From Enterococcus sp. RIT-PI-f (GTDB lineage: Bacteria; Bacillota; Bacilli; Lactobacillales; Enterococcaceae), in assembly GCF_001297065.1 (NCBI RefSeq), contig NZ_LHOX01000015.1:62001-126000 (forward strand): DNA of 64,000 nucleotides. The letters run 5' to 3'. The position numbers and the translations under genes are program-made. How positions within the stretch are numbered: the stretch's first letter is position 1; the number at the start of each line of letters is the position of its first letter. Shown here piece after piece: positions 49,511 through 58,354 of this stretch. The notes below the pieces were generated by a model, which searched no databases, was not told the origin of the DNA, and was given only the letters and a program-made list of their open reading frames with translations.

Positions 49511-49635
49511 AAGGACCGTGGCTGAAGACAATATAGCACAAGTCTGATGAATTGCTGGCACCGCTCATGTTGAATGAAGGGTGGGCGAGGACCTCAGCGC
49601 TGCGCATTTGTCTAAGCAACGGTTCTTTATTTTAA
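49511..49635 (+). ncRNA. Structured intergenic element between ecfT and truA
   Basis: The two ends pair over the whole gap: 49511-49532 with 49608-49628, about 18 pairs (A-A-A-G-x-A-C-C-G-T ... A-C-G-G-T-T-C-T-T-T) with two small internal loops. The enclosed part has AGCA/TGCT and a G-C-rich hairpin (GCTCAT / ATGA with GGTGGGC). The closing stem runs into TTCTTTATTTT. It could be a terminator-like attenuator in front of truA, an independent small RNA, or a repeated intergenic element. I do not recognise a known riboswitch class. Confidence 0.45.
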
Positions 49636-49652
49636 TGAAATAGGTGAATGAA

Positions 49653-50396
49653 ATGGTACGATACAAAGCAACGATTGCGTACGACGGCACCAACTTCCAA
49701 GGCTTTCAAAGACAGCCGAACGGACGGACAGTGCAAGAAGAGATTGAAAAAACATTGACCCGCATGAACAATGGCCATCCTATCCAAATCCATGGGTCAG
49801 GGCGAACTGATGCAGGGGTCCATGCAGAGGGCCAAGTCATTCATTTCGATTTTCCCCAAACGAGGGTCCTCGAAAAAATGCGCTTCGGTTTAGATACCCA
49901 AACACCAGAGGATATAGCAGTCAAAGAAGTGGAAATCGTTGATGACCAGTTCCATGCCCGCTATTTAGTACAGGAAAAGACCTATCAATTTCGCGTCGAC
50001 ATCGGTAAGCCCCGCAGCCCGTTTCGGCGGCATTATGCCAGTTATTTTCCTTACCCATTGGATGTAGAAAAAATCCAACGTGCCTTGCCAGATTTGCTAG
50101 GCACCCATGATTTTACCAGTTTTTGTGCAACAGGCAGTTCTGTGGAAGATAAGACCCGCACAATCTATGAAGCAACAATGGCGGTCAATGCTGCTGGGGA
50201 TGAATTGATATTTACATTTCGCGGAGATGGCTTTCTCTATAAAATGATTCGGATCATGGTAGGGACATTGCTGAAAATCGGGAACGGACGTATGGCGCCA
50301 GATAGCTTGCCAGAGATCATTGCCCAAAAAGACCGCAACGCCGCCGGACCTACAGCGCATCCTGAAGGCTTATATCTATGGAAAGTATCATATTAG
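49653..50396 (+). CDS. truA: tRNA pseudouridine(38-40) synthase
   Basis: 247 residues. Makes pseudouridine at positions 38-40 of the anticodon stem. Catalytic aspartate D53 in GSGRTDAGVHAEGQV; the C-terminal copy has F-T-F-R-G-D-G-F-L-Y-K-M-I-R. ATG 49653 is 5 bases after AGGTGA. In enterococci rplM-rpsI may lie elsewhere, and they do not follow here. Confidence 0.95.
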   Translation: MVRYKATIAYDGTNFQGFQRQPNGRTVQEEIEKTLTRMNNGHPIQIHGSGRTDAGVHAEGQVIHFDFPQTRVLEKMRFGLDTQTPEDIAVKEVEIVDDQFHARYLVQEKTYQFRVDIGKPRSPFRRHYASYFPYPLDVEKIQRALPDLLGTHDFTSFCATGSSVEDKTRTIYEATMAVNAAGDELIFTFRGDGFLYKMIRIMVGTLLKIGNGRMAPDSLPEIIAQKDRNAAGPTAHPEGLYLWKVSY

Positions 50397-50403
50397 CATA
50401 AAC

Positions 50404-50440
50404 AAAGCGGCCATCTTTCAATGAAGGATGGCCGCTTTTG
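50404..50440. terminator. Bidirectional terminator after truA
   Basis: AAAGCGGCCATC-TTTC pairs with GAAG-GATGGCCGCTTT; both strands end in T-rich sequence. Separates the convergent truA and MFS genes. Confidence 0.85.
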
Positions 50441-50446
50441 TGATCG

Positions 50447-51700
50447 TTACATGTCAACTTTTGATCGTTCTACAGGTCTTTTTGCTTTATATGCTGTATA
50501 GCAGGCGAAAGCAGCAACAGTTATGGATAAAACAATATATAGGAGCCAGCTCCAAAGGATCAATGAACGGTTCGCTATGCCTAAGAAGACCAATTGACCG
50601 ATTGGCCCGCCTAACATCACCACTGTCGAGATAAAGCCGCTAACGAGGGCTAGTTGTTTTTCATCGATTTCCCTAATGATATAGGCTGAAAGGCGCGGAT
50701 TGATTTTACCAATCAAATAACCGACAACAAAGAGCGAGATCATCATCCACCAGCGGTTGCCAATCACTAAGAAATTCACTGCCGCCAGTGCCATCATGAC
50801 GGAGGTATAACCAATCAATTGAATCAACCCCATTTTAGAAAACCAATCATTGGTGAATAGAGCACCGGCAATCATGCCAATCGATGTGGCGATTCCCGTC
50901 ATCGCCACTGTATTGCCGTATGAGGCAAACCAAAGATTTGCAGCAGTCAATAAATCAATATTCATCAGCCCGGAGGTACTGGCGGCTAATGTGTTGATCA
51001 TCAAAGCGAAGAACAATACTTGTCTTAGGAAAGGACCAGCAGTGACCAAATGAAAGGCACTTGTTGTATTTGCAAAAATACGCCCGTGATTCTGGCTCGG
51101 GGGTGTATGATCGATGAAACAGGGGCGATGCAGAAAAATGACAATAGCAGCCAAGAAGAAAGTCAAAGCGTTGATCGCACCGAATAAAGCAAATTGGTGG
51201 TTCATGAACACGATCGCCCAGGCACCGATCCCTTGGAAAATAATCTGAATCGTTGTTTGACAAGCCATTTGAAAGCCCATTGCTTGATCCAATGCTGCTG
51301 CGGGAACTAAACGTCTGACATAAGGCAATTGTAATCCGCCACTATAAGCGCCAAGGCAATCGGATAAAATATTGATTGCTAAAAGGAGCAAAAATGTAAT
51401 CAAACTTGGGGGTAACTGGATCAACCAAGCCAAGAGTAAAAACAGCACACCTTGAAACAGCCGACTTGTCATCATCCAGCGTACTTTCCGTTGCGTGCGA
51501 TCCGCCAAATGACCAGTAACGATTTGTAGTAAGTTAGGCACCAGCATCGCCATTGAGGCCAGTGATACCGCAAGTGTGTTGAAAGGAAGTGTACTGGCAT
51601 AGATCACAAAAACGATATTGAATAAGCTCATGCCGATCCCGGTTAAGAGGGCAGCGTTGACGAGGGCACGATAGCCTTTGTTGTGCAGATAGACTTGCAT
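50447..51700 (-). CDS. Major facilitator superfamily transporter
   Basis: 417 residues, about 12 membrane helices. The loop 2-3 motif is GHLADRTQRKVRWMM, the MFS motif A form G-x-L-A-D-R-x-x-R-K. Probably an exporter of drugs or metabolites; the substrate is unknown. Divergent from an Rgg-type regulator with a perfect palindrome between, suggesting that the regulator controls it. The ribosome site is poor (AGTGATGTGATG). Confidence 0.82.
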   Translation of the reverse strand: MQVYLHNKGYRALVNAALLTGIGMSLFNIVFVIYASTLPFNTLAVSLASMAMLVPNLLQIVTGHLADRTQRKVRWMMTSRLFQGVLFLLLAWLIQLPPSLITFLLLLAINILSDCLGAYSGGLQLPYVRRLVPAAALDQAMGFQMACQTTIQIIFQGIGAWAIVFMNHQFALFGAINALTFFLAAIVIFLHRPCFIDHTPPSQNHGRIFANTTSAFHLVTAGPFLRQVLFFALMINTLAASTSGLMNIDLLTAANLWFASYGNTVAMTGIATSIGMIAGALFTNDWFSKMGLIQLIGYTSVMMALAAVNFLVIGNRWWMMISLFVVGYLIGKINPRLSAYIIREIDEKQLALVSGFISTVVMLGGPIGQLVFLGIANRSLILWSWLLYIVLSITVAAFACYTAYKAKRPVERSKVDM

Positions 51701-51769
51701 TGATTCATCACATCACTTTCTAGTAGTTGTATAGTTAGTATAGATTCCTTTATACTAGGAAGGTAAATA

Positions 51770-51787
51770 ATTCCACTATAGTGGAAT
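51770..51787. promoter_or_regulatory. Perfect 18-base palindrome between MFS gene and Rgg gene
   Basis: ATTCCACTATAGTGGAAT is fully self-complementary, with a weaker TTCCT/AGGAA dyad just left (51746-51762). It lies 45 bases before the regulator ATG and 70 bases before the transporter start. Probable operator for divergent control. Confidence 0.6.
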
Positions 51788-51831
51788 GATCTTCGATGCA
51801 TCGTCTATTTATTTTAGAAAAGGAGTTTCTC

Positions 51832-52833
51832 ATGGAAGAAGGAAAATTGTTTAAGCAGTTACGCCAAGCGCGGGGATTTACACTGGCACACTTGTCGGAT
51901 GACCTGAATAGCCGCTCATTTATCAGCAAGTTTGAAACTGGCGCATCAAATATTAGTTTGCATCGTTTAGAGCATTTATTGGGAAAAATCAATGTTTCCT
52001 TCGAGGAATTTTTGTATTTGCGTGCCTTGGATCAAGGAACAGCCCACTTTGAACACGTGCTTTATACACCGATGTACTTGACAAGTGTATTTATAGAACA
52101 ACTAGATCGAGTACTTACTATCAATAAAGATGCCTACTCGAGCGCTGAATCCATGCAGCGGGGGATACGACAAATCACAGCGCTAAAAAAAGAGATCGCT
52201 GACAAGCAAGACAGTACCTTCATCTTATTATATGCTGACTCTATCCAGCATACTTTTAAAGTCAATCTTGAGGGAGATGTTGCGCAGACCCAGACAGAGG
52301 CGCAGACGCAAAGGGAGCACTTTTTTGAGACCTATCGGATTCGTACCCGCCCTGTCGTTTCATACCTATTGAAAGTCGATGATTGGGGTGTCTATGAGGT
52401 GTTGCTGTTTCGCTATTTTCAGTTCTTATTTCCAATTGATACATCTCATCGTCTGTTAAAAACGGCGATTTCTCGAACCCAAAAAGAATCTGGGTTAGCT
52501 GTGATGCGAGAAGTACAATTAGATTTGCTATTCAGCACTTTTAGTACGTTTATCAACTTTCGCCATTTTGAGTGGGCCAAAGAAGCATTGGATTTGGCAG
52601 AAGAAATCTTATTCGATCGAGGAGATTTAATGAATAGCGCCAATTTGCTTTGTTATCAAGGGTGGTATTGGTATATTTTGGGTGATATAGAAAAGGGGAT
52701 ACAAAAGTTTGACCAAGGGTTATCTGTTTTTCGGATTTTGAAACAACCCAAGCAGGTCAGTCTGTGGGAAATGATGTTGAAGAGTGTAAAGAAAAATGCG
52801 TTGGATCCAAACAGATATTTGGTGTTTAGATAG
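51832..52833 (+). CDS. Rgg/GadR/MutR-family transcriptional regulator
   Basis: 333 residues, slightly longer than typical Rgg. N-terminal XRE helix-turn-helix (LFKQLRQARGFTLAHLSDDL, then SRSFISKFETGASNISL), then a helical C-terminal sensor domain of TPR type. Some Rgg proteins sense short hydrophobic peptides; no such peptide gene was found beside it. ATG 51832 follows AAAGGAG. Confidence 0.83.
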   Translation: MEEGKLFKQLRQARGFTLAHLSDDLNSRSFISKFETGASNISLHRLEHLLGKINVSFEEFLYLRALDQGTAHFEHVLYTPMYLTSVFIEQLDRVLTINKDAYSSAESMQRGIRQITALKKEIADKQDSTFILLYADSIQHTFKVNLEGDVAQTQTEAQTQREHFFETYRIRTRPVVSYLLKVDDWGVYEVLLFRYFQFLFPIDTSHRLLKTAISRTQKESGLAVMREVQLDLLFSTFSTFINFRHFEWAKEALDLAEEILFDRGDLMNSANLLCYQGWYWYILGDIEKGIQKFDQGLSVFRILKQPKQVSLWEMMLKSVKKNALDPNRYLVFR

Positions 52834-52838
52834 AGAAA

Positions 52839-52873
52839 ACCACGGGTATGTCCTAAACATGCCCGTGGTTCTT
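52839..52873. terminator. Bidirectional terminator between Rgg gene and yfhO
   Basis: AACCACGGGTATG / CATGCCCGTGGTT with one wobble and 7-base loop, T-rich on the plus side. Confidence 0.8.
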
Positions 52874-52884
52874 TATGCTTCAAT

Positions 52885-55518
52885 CTATTTTTCTGAGTCA
52901 TCTATTTCTAGAGCTTGCGCGCGTCGCGACAAGTACTTTGGGTATAACCAAAGAAACAAGATGAACAACGCGATGCAGACAAAGAACAAGCAAACACCTG
53001 GTAAGAATCCTTGCGGTAAATAGGTCAATTTCAGCTGATGCGTACCACTAGGGATCGTCATACTGATAAAGCCATCTTGGAAGGCTGTGATTGGTACCGA
53101 TTCACCATCTAAAGTCGCTGACCAGCCCTTATCGTAAGGGATCGTTGTCACCAATTGTTGTTCTGTATCCGTGGTGATCTCAGCTTCCGCACTGCGCTTG
53201 CCAACTGTCATCTCAACACCGCGTTCTTGGATGGCGTTGATGGCTGATTGGTATGCTTGGGTATCCAAGGTCACGACTTGCGGATTCTGGAATGAAATCT
53301 CATCTGTACCGTAAAAACTTGCAGTAAATTGTACCGTCGTTGCTTCATCAAAGGTACCTAAATCATAGTATTGTCCATTGATACTGATTTGCGTTTCTCG
53401 TTTGATCCCATTGACGGTAACAGTAGCAGATGAACTGTCGAGTTCGCCAAAGTTCGCTGGGTACAAACTGAGATAGGCTTGTGTATGGGCAGGGACTTCT
53501 ACTTGCCAAGTCACTTCTTTTGCTTCATTAAATGTTTGTTCAGTCAATTTTGTATACATGCCATCATCTGAGATATCCGTATTTTCTGTATGGATCACAG
53601 TGATAGGCTGAAAGGAAAAATACGTATAATTGGCGTTTGCCAAACCGTTGATCAAATTGGTTTGACTAGTCAAATTATCATTTGCGGGTTGTTCAATATC
53701 CTTGATTGTTGGATCAGCTAAGAAAGCCAGTGGCAAAGCGTTCTTGTTTTCATACAACTTGTAGGCACCTGATTCACCCACACGCTCAAAGCCATATTTT
53801 GTCAGGTTTTGTTTTGAGATATTATATTTGATTCCTGTAAATGCATCCATCAGCAACGTATTGTTCAAATAACGAATGTTCAAGTTGGTTCCACGGGACC
53901 GAAATCCTAGTTGGTCTAGATAACTGGAAGAATTGCGGTTCCTGATTGAAGAAAACATGCTGACGCCGCTGTAGCCATAATTGATACTATCATTTGAAGA
54001 AACTGGATCTAAGTTCTCAAGACGGAAAAAAGTGTCGTTGGCTTCATTCGCTTGGGTAACAAGTGTGCGGATATCATCATAGGGTTCTGTATACAGACTA
54101 CGAGAGGCATAATTCCAATCATCCAAAATCCCCCGAAGCATGCCGCTGGTATTGACCGCCATTTCGCCGCAGACGAAGACCAGCATCAACAGGGACACTC
54201 TTTTCTGAGTGAGTAAGCCTACTTGTCCAAAGCTGACACACAGAAGATAGAGAATCAGAAAAACGATCGTCAATGCAAACGAAGTGATCGTGACATAGTC
54301 GTAACTGTCTGCACCTTTTAAGGCATAGGACAGTGCGAAGACAACAATCGTCGATAATCCAATAATGACAAATAGACCGCGGTCTTTTTGCTGCAACTGT
54401 TCCCAGCCATAACCGGCAAGCATGATCACCAAGAATGAAAAGAGATAGGCATAACGAAAAAGAAACATATTAGGCGCATGCATCCCATGCCAAAACAAAT
54501 TCAACGGTACGATATAAAAACTGGCAATCAAAATGCCGAATAAGCATCCATAAAGCAATTTATCTTTCAATGGTACTTTTCTTGAAACGAAATACAATAT
54601 ACAGAACAACAATGGTACTAGACCAATGTAGATAAAAGGGATCGATCCGTATTTGGTTGTATCGTAGACGCCAACCATGTTCTTCATCACGATATCCAAG
54701 ACATCAGTCGCTTCAGTTTTAAATTTTGTCACTGTGGTCAAGGCCTCACCGTTAGAGTGCAAATCCATAATGGCTGGTAAGACGATGATCATTGAGGCAC
54801 CACCAGCGAGGAGCGCTGTCAGGCTATATGGAATCACGGCACCTTTGGCTTGTGTCCAATTGCGTCCCAACTCTACAAGACAGTATAGGACGGAAAAAAC
54901 ACCAATCATGAACCCCATATAAAAACTAGACAAAAATAGCAGCAGATAACTGACAAATAAGAGAAGCGGTTTGCGTTTTTGGATCAACCGATCAATACCC
55001 AAAATGACCAGTGGCAAATAGATCATCGCATCCAACCACATGATCAATTCAGAGTGGGCTGTTATGAAAGACATCAACGCATAACATACGGACAAAGTGA
55101 CATGCTGCCAACGCTGCACTTTGAAAGTTTGACTCGCATAAAACCAAAATGCTAGTCCGGCACTGCCAATCTTGATCAAGGTTAGGAAATACAGCGCATC
55201 TGGCATCAACTGGTTTGGAAAGAACAAGACCAGCGGCGTGAAGATCCCGCCCAAATAATAAGATATCAGTGCCAAATAATTCAGACCCAATGAGGCATTC
55301 CACGTATAAAAAATACTTTGTTTACCTAATAGCATATTGCGAAAGCTCGCATGGAAATTTGAAAATTGTGAAAAGGCATCACTAGCCAATACGCTGCGGC
55401 TGCTCCCAGGATATATGCCAATCGTTAAATAAATCAGCGCCATGATCAAAAAGGGCAAGAAAAAACTAGCCAGCATATAGCGGCGATGTTCTTTAACAAA
55501 AGCTTTGATAGTTTGCAC
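52885..55518 (-). CDS. YfhO-family membrane protein (GT-C-like)
   Basis: 877 residues. About twelve helices fill residues 10-430, with the extracellular start pattern SRSVLASDAFSQFSNFHASF. A large outer beta-rich domain (about 440-845) and a final helix (about 847-866) follow. In Bacillus YfhO works with CsbB and GtcA-type proteins in sugar addition to lipoteichoic acid; the same role is inferred. GTG start at 55518 after AGGTGA. Single gene. Confidence 0.85.
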   Translation of the reverse strand: MQTIKAFVKEHRRYMLASFFLPFLIMALIYLTIGIYPGSSRSVLASDAFSQFSNFHASFRNMLLGKQSIFYTWNASLGLNYLALISYYLGGIFTPLVLFFPNQLMPDALYFLTLIKIGSAGLAFWFYASQTFKVQRWQHVTLSVCYALMSFITAHSELIMWLDAMIYLPLVILGIDRLIQKRKPLLLFVSYLLLFLSSFYMGFMIGVFSVLYCLVELGRNWTQAKGAVIPYSLTALLAGGASMIIVLPAIMDLHSNGEALTTVTKFKTEATDVLDIVMKNMVGVYDTTKYGSIPFIYIGLVPLLFCILYFVSRKVPLKDKLLYGCLFGILIASFYIVPLNLFWHGMHAPNMFLFRYAYLFSFLVIMLAGYGWEQLQQKDRGLFVIIGLSTIVVFALSYALKGADSYDYVTITSFALTIVFLILYLLCVSFGQVGLLTQKRVSLLMLVFVCGEMAVNTSGMLRGILDDWNYASRSLYTEPYDDIRTLVTQANEANDTFFRLENLDPVSSNDSINYGYSGVSMFSSIRNRNSSSYLDQLGFRSRGTNLNIRYLNNTLLMDAFTGIKYNISKQNLTKYGFERVGESGAYKLYENKNALPLAFLADPTIKDIEQPANDNLTSQTNLINGLANANYTYFSFQPITVIHTENTDISDDGMYTKLTEQTFNEAKEVTWQVEVPAHTQAYLSLYPANFGELDSSSATVTVNGIKRETQISINGQYYDLGTFDEATTVQFTASFYGTDEISFQNPQVVTLDTQAYQSAINAIQERGVEMTVGKRSAEAEITTDTEQQLVTTIPYDKGWSATLDGESVPITAFQDGFISMTIPSGTHQLKLTYLPQGFLPGVCLFFVCIALFILFLWLYPKYLSRRAQALEIDDSEK

Positions 55519-55635
55519 GAATAGTCACCTATTTCTTATGAAGTTTTTTCTTAGTTTACCACAAGTAAATAGATTAAAAAAACAATCGCCTGCTGACTTT
55601 AATGAAAACATAAGTGCATCCAAAGAAAAAATGCA

Positions 55636-55664
55636 CAAAAAAAAGACCGTTCCTTAGAACGGCC
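55636..55664 (-). terminator. Terminator of rpmB
   Basis: CCGTTC-CTTA-GAACGG, followed on the minus strand by eight T. Confidence 0.85.
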
Positions 55665-55677
55665 TGAAAAGGTGTGG

Positions 55678-55866
55678 TTACACGCGCTCAACTTTTCCAG
55701 ATTTCAAAGCACGAGTTGACACCCAAACTTTTTTAGGTTTTCCGTCAATCATAACGCGAACTTTTTGCAAGTTAGGTTTCACAGTACGTTTTGTCGCATT
55801 CATTGCGTGAGAACGATTGTTTCCACTTGTAGTTTTACGTCCAGTAAAGTAACAAACTTTAGCCAT
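55678..55866 (-). CDS. rpmB: 50S ribosomal protein L28
   Basis: 62 residues. [20 protein letters not shown] start and [11 protein letters not shown] end are typical. It lacks the second CxxC pair of zinc-type L28. Single gene with its own promoter and terminator, divergent from yloU. Confidence 0.96.
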   Translation of the reverse strand: MAKVCYFTGRKTTSGNNRSHAMNATKRTVKPNLQKVRVMIDGKPKKVWVSTRALKSGKVERV

Positions 55867-55923
55867 GTGGTTATTTCCTCCTTTGCCTTGATGTTGGAGC
55901 GCTATTTCAGCTCATACCATCTG

Positions 55924-55952
55924 AATTTATCATAGAATGCTGAAAAATGCAA
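55924..55952 (-). promoter_or_regulatory. Promoter of rpmB
   Basis: Minus strand -35 TTGCAT (55952-55947), 17 bases, -10 TAAATT (55929-55924). Confidence 0.5.
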
Positions 55953-55971
55953 GTGTAATTTCCAGGAAACA

Positions 55972-56000
55972 TTGACTTTTCACAGTAAACATTGTAAATT
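55972..56000 (+). promoter_or_regulatory. Promoter of yloU-fakA
   Basis: -35 TTGACT, 17 bases, -10 TAAATT; about 130 bases of leader before yloU. Confidence 0.4.
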
Positions 56001-56133
56001 AAACAAGGTCAGAATAGATAAAGTTCTGCTATAACGCCCCTTTTCGTAAGTCACATCCTTTTATTTGCAGTACAGCTATGATAAAATATGTTAAGTAGAA
56101 AGATGGGAATTTCCCCTTTAAGGAGGCTATATA

Positions 56134-56496
56134 ATGGCTGTTAAAATTCAAACCTCAGCAGGTATTATTGAAATCAGCAATGAAGTCATCGCGACAGTCG
56201 TCGGTGGTGCAGCAACAGATGTATTTGGTATCGTTGGGATGGCCAGCAAGAAACAAATCAAAGATAACATCAATGAAATTTTACGTAAAGAAAATTATGC
56301 TCGTGGTGTCGTGATCCGTCAAGAAGAAAACGGCATTGCAGTGGATGTATACACGATCGTCAGCTATGGAACCAAAATTTCCGAAGTTTCCCGCAACGTA
56401 CAGGAAAAAGTGAAATACAACTTAGAAACCATGCTAGGTGTATCCGCGAATTCGGTCAATGTATTTGTTCAAGGCGTACGTGTACTGCCAGATTAG
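56134..56496 (+). CDS. yloU: Asp23/Gls24-family (YloU) protein
   Basis: 120 residues. Asp23 domain with V-A-x-x-V-V-G-G-A-A-T-D-V-F-G-I-V-G-M near residue 25 and the end VNVFVQGVRVLPD. Found next to the DAK-type FakA in most Firmicutes; precise function unclear, linked to envelope stress in relatives. TTAAGGAGG-type site before the ATG, 46 bases to fakA. Confidence 0.9.
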   Translation: MAVKIQTSAGIIEISNEVIATVVGGAATDVFGIVGMASKKQIKDNINEILRKENYARGVVIRQEENGIAVDVYTIVSYGTKISEVSRNVQEKVKYNLETMLGVSANSVNVFVQGVRVLPD

Positions 56497-56542
56497 GCAA
56501 GGGATCCGTTCACGGCGGATGATTTTAAGGAGGACTATCTAA

Positions 56543-58225
56543 GTGAAGGTAACGAATATCAGCGCAAGTCAGTTTCAAGAAATGGTGCAGGCCGGCGCAT
56601 CTCGTCTACAAGTAAATGCAGAGTTTGTCAACTCATTAAATGTTTTTCCTGTTCCTGATGGCGACACAGGAACCAATATGAACCTATCAATGACAAGCGG
56701 TGCCAAAGCAGTATCCGATGCAACATCTGAAAAAGTTGGCGAATTGGCAGCAACACTGTCAAAAGGATTATTGATGGGCGCGCGGGGGAACTCCGGCGTG
56801 ATTTTGTCACAGCTATTTCGCGGCTTTTCAAAAGCGATCCCGACAGTGGATACAGTCACTGCACCAGAATTGGCACAAGCCTTTACGCATGGCGTTGAAA
56901 CTGCTTATAAAGCAGTCATGAAACCTGTCGAAGGAACGATTCTGACAGTTGCGCGCATCGCAGCTGAATATGGTGAAAAGAAAGCTCAAACCAGCGATGA
57001 CTGCGTGGAAGTGATGAAAGCTGTTGTTCACGGTGCCAAACGCGCTTTGGCAAAAACCCCAGATTTATTGCCGGTCTTAAAAGAAGTTGGGGTCGTAGAT
57101 AGTGGCGGTCAAGGACTGCTGTTTATTTATGAAGGATTCCTAAATGCTTTGAGCGGCGAATATCAAGCGGATGAAGTATTTGAACCGACACCTGCAGCAA
57201 TGGATGAGATGGTCAATGCAGAACATCACCGCAGTGTGCAAGGACATATGGCGACTGAAGATATTACCTTTGGTTATTGTACTGAAATCATGGTCAAAAT
57301 CGGTGAAGGTCCTACGGTGGACAGCGATTTTGATTACGATACATTCCGTAATTATTTGAACGAACTAGGAGATTCTTTGCTAGTGGTCAATGATGATGAA
57401 ATCATCAAAGTCCATGTGCATACTGAACATCCAGGTGAAGTCATGAACTATGGTCAAAAATTCGGTTCATTGGTGAAAATCAAAGTCGACAATATGCGTG
57501 TACAACACGAAACGATTCTAGAACATGACCACCAAACGAACGATGCTGCGCCTGCACCACGTCCTCGGACACCTTATGCGATCATCGCGATCGCAGCTGG
57601 CGAAGGATTGAAACAATTGTTTACAAGCCTAGGTGCTGCCTATGTGATCAGTGGCGGTCAAACGATGAACCCAAGCACAGAAGATATTTTATCTGCTGTC
57701 AAAGAAGTCAACGCGGACCAAGTCATCGTCTTGCCAAACAACAAAAACATCTTTATGGCTGCGCAACAAGCAGCTGAAGTGGCAGATGTACCTGTCGCAG
57801 TTGTTGAGACGCGGACGATTTCTCAAGGAATGACAGCGATGTTGGCCTTCCACGAGCAAGCAAGTCTTGAGGAAAACAAACAAGCCATGACAGATGTTTT
57901 GGCAAGCGTAGCCAGCGGGTCTGTGACCCATGCGATTCGCAATACCTCTATTGATGGTATTGAGATCACAGAAGGCGACTTCTTAGGCATGGTGGACGGA
58001 AAGATCGTTGTATCCGTACCAGATCGTTTCTCTGCTTCGATGACGACATTGCAAAAAATGATCACAGAAGACACAGAAATCGTGACGATCATGATCGGTG
58101 AAGAAGGCAAAGCCAAAGAAGCAAACAAAATCGAAGAAGCGATTCTAGCATTACACCCAGAGATCGAAGTGGAAATCCATCAAGGAGATCAACCAGTCTA
58201 TCCGTATCTCTTCTCAGCAGAATAA
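56543..58225 (+). CDS. fakA: Fatty acid kinase, ATP-binding subunit FakA (YloV, DAK2)
   Basis: 560 residues. N-terminal DhaL/DAK2 domain with NVFPVPDGDTGTNM (Mg-ATP) near residues 33-46 and GARGNSGVILSQ. A middle domain follows (THGVETAYKAVMKPVEGT is still DhaL; GYCTEIMVK starts the middle). The C-terminal domain contacts FakB. Phosphorylates host or recycled fatty acids bound to FakB, feeding PlsX-PlsY. GTG 56543 after TTAAGGAGG. Confidence 0.9.
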   Translation: MKVTNISASQFQEMVQAGASRLQVNAEFVNSLNVFPVPDGDTGTNMNLSMTSGAKAVSDATSEKVGELAATLSKGLLMGARGNSGVILSQLFRGFSKAIPTVDTVTAPELAQAFTHGVETAYKAVMKPVEGTILTVARIAAEYGEKKAQTSDDCVEVMKAVVHGAKRALAKTPDLLPVLKEVGVVDSGGQGLLFIYEGFLNALSGEYQADEVFEPTPAAMDEMVNAEHHRSVQGHMATEDITFGYCTEIMVKIGEGPTVDSDFDYDTFRNYLNELGDSLLVVNDDEIIKVHVHTEHPGEVMNYGQKFGSLVKIKVDNMRVQHETILEHDHQTNDAAPAPRPRTPYAIIAIAAGEGLKQLFTSLGAAYVISGGQTMNPSTEDILSAVKEVNADQVIVLPNNKNIFMAAQQAAEVADVPVAVVETRTISQGMTAMLAFHEQASLEENKQAMTDVLASVASGSVTHAIRNTSIDGIEITEGDFLGMVDGKIVVSVPDRFSASMTTLQKMITEDTEIVTIMIGEEGKAKEANKIEEAILALHPEIEVEIHQGDQPVYPYLFSAE

Positions 58226-58238
58226 TCAAAATAGGCAG

Positions 58239-58281
58239 GCGGGGGCAAAAATCGAACAAACGATTTTTGTCCTCGCTTTTT
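58239..58281 (+). terminator. Terminator after fakA
   Basis: GCGGGGGCAAAAATCG and CGATTTTTGTCCTCGC pair with two wobbles around 6 bases, then five T. Confidence 0.85.
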
Positions 58282-58354
58282 CGTATCAGTGCATCAATCG
58301 CGATCAGCGAAGTGCTCTATGAAGACAACGAACAACACATGAAAGGAGATTCGC

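Noticed and set aside
49575-49597. AGGGTGGGCGAGGACC looked like the T-box antiterminator motif
   Set aside because: The T-box consensus AGGGTGGnACCGCG is not met, no specifier stem or aminoacyl-tRNA gene is nearby, and the element is too short.
50397-50446. Expected rplM-rpsI after truA
   Set aside because: Only a terminator is present. These genes lie elsewhere in some enterococci as far as I recall, so the absence is not treated as a deletion.
51701-51831. Short hydrophobic pheromone gene near the Rgg-type regulator
   Set aside because: No start with ribosome site followed by a 15-30 residue hydrophobic frame was found on either strand.
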